Origin: Mactra quadrangularis | Lineage: Eukaryota > Mollusca > Bivalvia > Venerida > Mactridae | Reading direction: 5' to 3' | Length of the DNA: 64,000 bases | Assembly (NCBI GenBank): GCA_025267735.1 | Contig: CM046303.1 | Location: 57,677,403 to 57,741,402, forward strand | Shown here: positions 62,801 to 64,000 of the stretch, in pieces | Layout: the number at the start of each line of letters is the position of its first letter | Numbering within the stretch: the stretch's first letter is position 1 | Program-made: the position numbers and the translations under genes | Notes under the pieces: model-generated | Database searches by the model: none | What the model was told of the DNA's origin: nothing | Seen by the model: only the letters and a program-made list of their open reading frames with translations

Positions 62801-63565
62801 TCATAAAAAGTGCATGTTCATATAAAACAAAAAATGTTCTAGCAAGATTCATATCTAAAATCATAGAATTCACCATGATGGTGACAATTTATACGAAATT
62901 TTCAATATTGATTAAGACTATTCACTTCCTTACAAGGCGTTACCTACATGTAGTAATACATTCTATAATAAAGACATTGTACATACAAACCAACATTAAA
63001 ACCAGAAGGGACAATCGAAGGGAAAAATTCACATGAACATTTGGACACTTTTTCCAACTTCTATGAGTAAAATTATAAATTTCCTTTCAAACAAAATACA
63101 GCATGTAACTTTTCTGTGGGTTTAAGACCTCAGTCAGCCTACTCCCCATTCCAGGAATTAAACCTCAGTCAGCCTACTCCCCATTCCAGGTAAAGACTAA
63201 ATCTCTGGAAATAGCTATTAACTAGGCACTAGACACAACTTTTGTGAGTGACTGACAACTGCTTTACATGATTTAGTATTTTAGTATCAGGGTTAGAAGA
63301 ATGGCTGTATAAATTATTTCATGACCAAACTTCATGAAAGTATGCCTGATCAGGAATTGAACCTACAACCCTTCAATCAGTAGACTTGTGCGCTACTGAC
63401 TTAGCTAGCCAAGTGGTTTTATATAACAATGTACTAACCTGTATGTCGTCTCATATGTCTCTTTAGCGAACCTTTAGTTTTAAATGCATAATTACAACCT
63501 TGATACATACACGCAAATTCTCTTTTGTTGGTATGAGTTAACATGTGGGTTTTTAATACTGCAAG
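50334..63565 (-). CDS. E4F1: E4F1-like C2H2 zinc-finger transcription factor (5' end beyond window)
   Basis: Nuclear zinc-finger protein; the vertebrate orthologue is a DNA-binding transcription factor and atypical ubiquitin E3 ligase linked to p53 and to mitochondrial metabolic genes. Twelve exons with consensus GT-AG sites join in frame to 700 residues plus TGA; human E4F1 is 784. Order: a partial finger and fingers 2-3 (residues 1-72, finger 3 a C2HC ending HLKSRVPC), an acidic linker (about 73-203), fingers 4-5 (206-255), finger 6 (321-341), fingers 7-11 (about 349-485), then an acidic, Thr/Val-rich tail without fingers. Finger 11 is again C2HC (EHGTLNRHLKAK then VSC). EFSSVVADTQ in the tail and the two C2HC fingers at matching places single out E4F1. 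The first finger's cysteines and the N terminus lie right of 64000. Introns are rich in MITEs and SINEs. Confidence 0.88.
50842..51122 (-). mobile_element. SINE, family A, nearly full length, in an E4F1-like intron
   Basis: The tail side contains CAACACATTGTATAGGTCA, the middle GACTGACAACTGCCCTACAT, and the head lies at the right (CAGTCGG-type A box read as GACTGAGCTAGCTAG on +). A local inverted repeat (AGTATGCCAAGCCTAGGA opposite TCCTAGGCATGGCATACT) interrupts it at 51003-51051. Confidence 0.75.
51289..51473 (-). CDS. E4F1: E4F1-like exon (last Cys of finger 11, conserved EFSSVVADTQ)
   Basis: Acceptor TATTATAG, donor TATCAG|GTTAGT, 185 nt, phase 1 to 0. Begins VSCQRQAVMMKDFTDDEE and contains SVLAEFSSVVADTQQYIVPE, the stretch most characteristic of E4F1. 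Confidence 0.9.
51928..52111. mobile_element. pogo/Tigger-like MITE with TA target duplication
   Basis: Ends CAGTAAAACTCGGATATAAC and, mirrored, TTTATATCCGAGTTTCACTG. Internal direct and inverted repeats of GGTATGTTATAACCGAG. TA flanks it at 51926-51927 and 52112-52113. The CAGT...CTCGG.TATAAC end is typical of pogo-like Tc1/mariner MITEs. Confidence 0.85.
52205..52590 (+). mobile_element. hAT-type MITE, copy 2, beside an E4F1-like splice donor
   Basis: A 386-bp copy starting CAAATCTCCGTAAACAGATA and ending CGGGTTTTAATCAAATAG. GACACATC flanks it exactly at 52197-52204 and 52591-52598. The right duplication is intron bases +6 to +13 of the zinc-finger exon at 52604-52802. Confidence 0.92.
52604..52802 (-). 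CDS. E4F1: E4F1-like exon (end of finger 9, fingers 10 and 11)
   Basis: Acceptor TTTTTCAG, donor TAAAG|GTATGG, 199 nt, phase 0 to 1. Encodes NAMKVHLRTH, then CSFCHRRFREKGSVVRHMRM, then CRFCNRKFAEHGTLNRHLKA. The last ligand of finger 11 (Cys) is in the next exon. A hAT MITE begins 13 nt downstream of the donor. Confidence 0.9.
52860..53282. mobile_element. hAT-type MITE, second family, with 8-bp target duplication
   Basis: Ends CAGGGCTCGAATTTAA and TTAAATTCAAGCCCTG. CAAGAAAA flanks it at 52852-52859 and 53283-53290. The interior has AACTCGCAAATTTTTCGCAA-type repeats and no transposase. It starts 57 nt upstream of the acceptor side of the exon at 52604-52802. Confidence 0.9.
53383..53888 (-). 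mobile_element. SINE, family C, split by a nested SINE
   Basis: Left part 53383-53601 has tail and body (GTGACAACACAATGTAGTTC, TGTCTATAACAAGTACTCAC). Right part 53839-53888 has the tRNA-like head (GTGCTACCAACTGCACTAC). The family-B SINE at 53602-53838 separates them. Confidence 0.8.
53602..53838 (-). mobile_element. SINE, family B, inserted in a family-C SINE
   Basis: Reverse-complement of 9829-10062: GATGGCCAGCTCTTCCTACT, GTTTCCTGGACACTTTTCTA and head CATGCTAACCACTACGCC. The host sequence CCCTAGATTAGA is duplicated at 53590-53601 and 53839-53850, which gives the exact insertion ends. Confidence 0.92.
53909..54126 (-). CDS. E4F1: E4F1-like exon (fingers 7, 8 and first half of 9)
   Basis: Acceptor TTATTCAG, donor ACAAAT|GTAAGT, 218 nt, phase 1 to 0. 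Encodes CFKCSRAFITRDTLKKHMAT, then CGECGKLFKRLSHVREHVKI, then CPICEKSFKTN; finger 9 is completed in the next exon. Confidence 0.9.
54242..54638 (+). mobile_element. hAT-type MITE, copy 3
   Basis: A 397-bp copy of the 8559 and 52205 family, starting CAATCTCCATCAACAGACAT and ending GGGTTTTAATCAGATTGA. Flanks GATATTGA (54234-54241) and GATAATGA (54639-54646) differ at one base, so it is an older insertion than the other two. Confidence 0.88.
55036..55208 (-). CDS. E4F1: E4F1-like exon (linker, finger 6)
   Basis: Acceptor ACTTTCAG, donor ATACAG|GTAAGT, 173 nt, phase 2 to 1. Encodes a polar linker (GCKKAQVALKQLMDI) then finger 6, YKCPVCNKQFRRCNYLRFHM followed by RNHTG. Confidence 0.87.
56559..56632 (-). 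CDS. E4F1: E4F1-like exon (short linker)
   Basis: Acceptor ATTTACAG, donor ATGGA|GTAAGT, 74 nt, phase 0 to 2. Encodes SSDPLSELEVPRDDRNYIKF then NDIM and a split Asp codon. Confidence 0.78.
57360..57530. mobile_element. GAGTACT-rich repeat with CCCATCCCTG end
   Basis: Dense GAGTACT/AGTACTC motifs (ATACTCATGAGTATCGAGTA, GAGTACTGAGTACAGGCGAG, AATACTCGAGTACCGGTAC). The right end CCCCATCCCTG resembles a CAGGGATGGGG terminal repeat. Probably a small DNA transposon; the left boundary is unclear. Confidence 0.5.
57952..58110 (-). CDS. E4F1: E4F1-like exon (fingers 4 and 5)
   Basis: Acceptor TATTGTAG, donor ATCAGG|GTAAGT, 159 nt, phase 0. Contains VCQEEFLSQEALKTHLRTH (finger 4) and CHLCHFITDNKVDFENHMFL with a closing HH (finger 5). 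Confidence 0.88.
58160..58232 (-). mobile_element. SINE tail fragment, family C
   Basis: TTGCGTCAACACAAACTATA, GCATCCAGCTCATCTAACCT and AGCTTTCTTGGAC match the tail end of the family, as at 27475-27545. Confidence 0.6.
59371..59526 (-). CDS. E4F1: E4F1-like exon (acidic linker, first Cys of finger 4)
   Basis: Acceptor ATCATAG, donor TGTAAG|GTATGT, 156 nt, phase 0 at both ends. Acidic segment ending SQTDYNICK; the cysteine pairs with the VC that opens the next exon. Confidence 0.82.
59566..59830 (+). mobile_element. repeat related to the MITE at 29175-29489
   Basis: GGGACTTTAGTCAGTTATTT, AGGTCCAATTAGTTGGATTA, CTCGGATTTTACCC and AGATGAAATATTTTGTTATC follow the order of the 29.2-kb copy, with an extra block of about 35 nt. 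The mirrored right end was not found, so this copy is truncated. Confidence 0.65.
59918..60300. repeat. 165-bp tandem duplication within a dispersed repeat
   Basis: The unit with ATGTATTTGGAGTTATGAAC, TCACATGAGATGTGGTTGAT and GTTTGAAGTCAATACTTAAA occurs twice, starting at 59918 and 60083. The right end carries GACGCAGAAGCCGACGCTAG and GAGCTCTCC. It is probably a transposon tail, but I cannot name it. Confidence 0.65.
60536..60673 (-). CDS. E4F1: E4F1-like exon (linker)
   Basis: Acceptor GTTACAG, donor CATTTG|GTAATT, 138 nt (46 codons), phase 0 at both ends. Starts LPVVQNIQVVSVHSLQDTTN; low-complexity, Asn/Asp-rich, no domain. Support is the open frame, splice sites and phase. Confidence 0.75.
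60889..61274. mobile_element. MITE with GGCCCAGTTTCAC ends
   Basis: Left end GGCCCAGTTTCACGAAAAAA, right end TTTGTGAAACTGGGGCC mirrored. The interior has ACTCAAACGCAACTTTTTG and TGAGTTGAGTCTG; no coding capacity. No clear target duplication. Confidence 0.6.
61772..61900. repeat. long imperfect hairpin (about 57-bp arms)
   Basis: TGTGTGATTTGGAAACAGCC followed by AAACTGTTG is mirrored by CAACAGTTTGACTGTTCC followed by TAAATCACACA, and GGAATAGTGTTTTAAA by TTTAAAACACTATTCC nearer the loop. It lies 53 nt downstream of the exon at 61954-62074 on the gene strand. Confidence 0.75.
61954..62074 (-). CDS. E4F1: E4F1-like exon (end of finger 3, start of linker)
   Basis: Acceptor TTATTATAG, donor AATAAT|GTAAGT, 121 nt, ends in phase 0. 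Encodes VPCSNKTDDDLPRYKKTWS then TDPNIPAAVGKLSH and a polar end. Confidence 0.82.
62110..62215. repeat. dispersed repeat with AACAAGAGCTGTCCGTAAGA
   Basis: AACAAGAGCTGTCCGTAAGA continuing CAGAGCGCTCGACG looks like a motif I associate with bivalve dispersed repeats. Only one copy lies in this window, so the boundaries cannot be set internally. Confidence 0.4.
62586..62664 (-). CDS. E4F1: E4F1-like exon (finger 3)
   Basis: Acceptor GTTTTAG, donor TCTAG|GTATTA, 79 nt. Encodes GERPYPCELCGRNFSESGAL then TRHLKS. The final zinc-ligand cysteine comes from the next exon (RVPC), making a C2HC finger. Confidence 0.88.
63118..63418 (-). mobile_element. SINE, family A, with internal 33-bp duplication
   Basis: Tail and body at left (CTCAGTCAGCCTACTCCCCA, CTAAATCTCTGGAAATAGCT, GACTGACAACTGCTTTACAT) and head at right (AATTGAACCTACAACCC, TGACTTAGCTAGCCAAG). 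The block AACCTCAGTCAGCCTACTCC plus CCATTCCAGG occurs twice in direct succession. Confidence 0.8.
63439..63565 (-). CDS. E4F1: E4F1-like, first visible exon (end of finger 1, finger 2)
   Basis: Acceptor TTTACAG, donor ATACAG|GTTAGT, 127 nt, phase 0 to 1. Encodes LAVLKTHMLTH (end of a finger whose cysteines lie in an exon outside the window), then finger 2, C-x4-C with FKTKGSLKRHMRRH. Confidence 0.88.
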
Positions 63566-64000
63566 CTGTAAACATAGAAATCAATTAAAACTAATGATTC
63601 AATGCAAAACTAATCAATATTCTTCTTTAATCTTATGTAGTTAGACTAGTTTTGTATTTAGAAGTCTGTTGAACCATGGTTGTTAGGATGCTTGTCATAC
63701 CAATGCATCATAATTGTCAGACAAAATTTTAAAATTTGTCATTACTCCATGTAAAGTATAAAAGGGGGTTAATTTGTGCCTGGCACCAGCATCATGCACC
63801 AAACAACTTATCATTTTATTAAATATATTTACCATCAACCATTGACGAACAAATATCATTTCACAATAAAGCATCACAGCAAAAATGGAACATGTACATG
63901 ATTGCACTATAGCAAAACACAAAATTACACAAAAATGATGGAGAGTAAGAGCTAGACTTTTACAAGGAAAAACATACACTGAGGTAAATTAACAGCAACA
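63566..64000 (-). other. intron sequence upstream of the first visible E4F1-like exon
   Basis: No exon recognised. A 94-codon open frame on the - strand (63695-63979) has no finger pattern. The exon with the first finger's cysteines should lie to the right of the window. Confidence 0.6.

Noticed and set aside
63695..63979. 94-codon ORF on - strand upstream of the first visible E4F1-like exon
   Set aside because: No C2H2 pattern, Cys/Leu/Phe-rich AT-driven composition and no acceptor/donor pair in the right phase.

Overview
This is an AT-rich, intron-rich, repeat-rich invertebrate nuclear window. The gene families, the small exons in multi-kilobase introns and the tRNA-headed SINEs suggest a mollusc, most likely a bivalve, but no sequence here fixes the species. 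Only three genes are recognisable, and most long ORFs are chance frames in introns, intergenic DNA or repeats.

Left half (about 6.6-36.7 kb, + strand): two tandem genes for nicotinic acetylcholine receptor-like (Cys-loop) subunits with the same four-exon layout and the same intron phases. Copy 1 has exons 6627-7084, 11019-11105, 11851-11966 and 15897-16310. Copy 2 has exons 28688-29145, 33351-33437, 35671-35786 and 36235-36660. Each run covers the Cys-loop, the vicinal-cysteine C-loop, TM1-TM4 and the stop codon. For neither copy could I find exons for the signal peptide and the first ~100 residues. Both have an unusual pore: the usual Gly-Glu-Lys before TM2 is Pro-Thr-Lys, and the 9' leucine is Met.

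Middle (about 37-50 kb): no gene recognised. It holds SINE copies, foldback elements, two diverged tandem arrays (45.4-45.9 and 49.3-49.8 kb), a GC-richer TIR-bounded element (44.3-44.6 kb) and the 3' end of a non-LTR retrotransposon (48.7-49.1 kb).

Right part (50.3-63.6 kb, - strand): twelve phase-consistent exons give 700 residues of an E4F1-like zinc-finger protein. Finger order, two C2HC-type fingers and the conserved stretch EFSSVVADTQ support E4F1. The 5' end lies beyond the right edge. Its introns hold many small transposons. One of these, a hAT-type MITE with a perfect 8-bp target duplication, sits 13 nt from the 5' splice site that joins the two parts of the last zinc finger.

The receptor genes and the E4F1 gene have no evident functional link; their closeness looks incidental.
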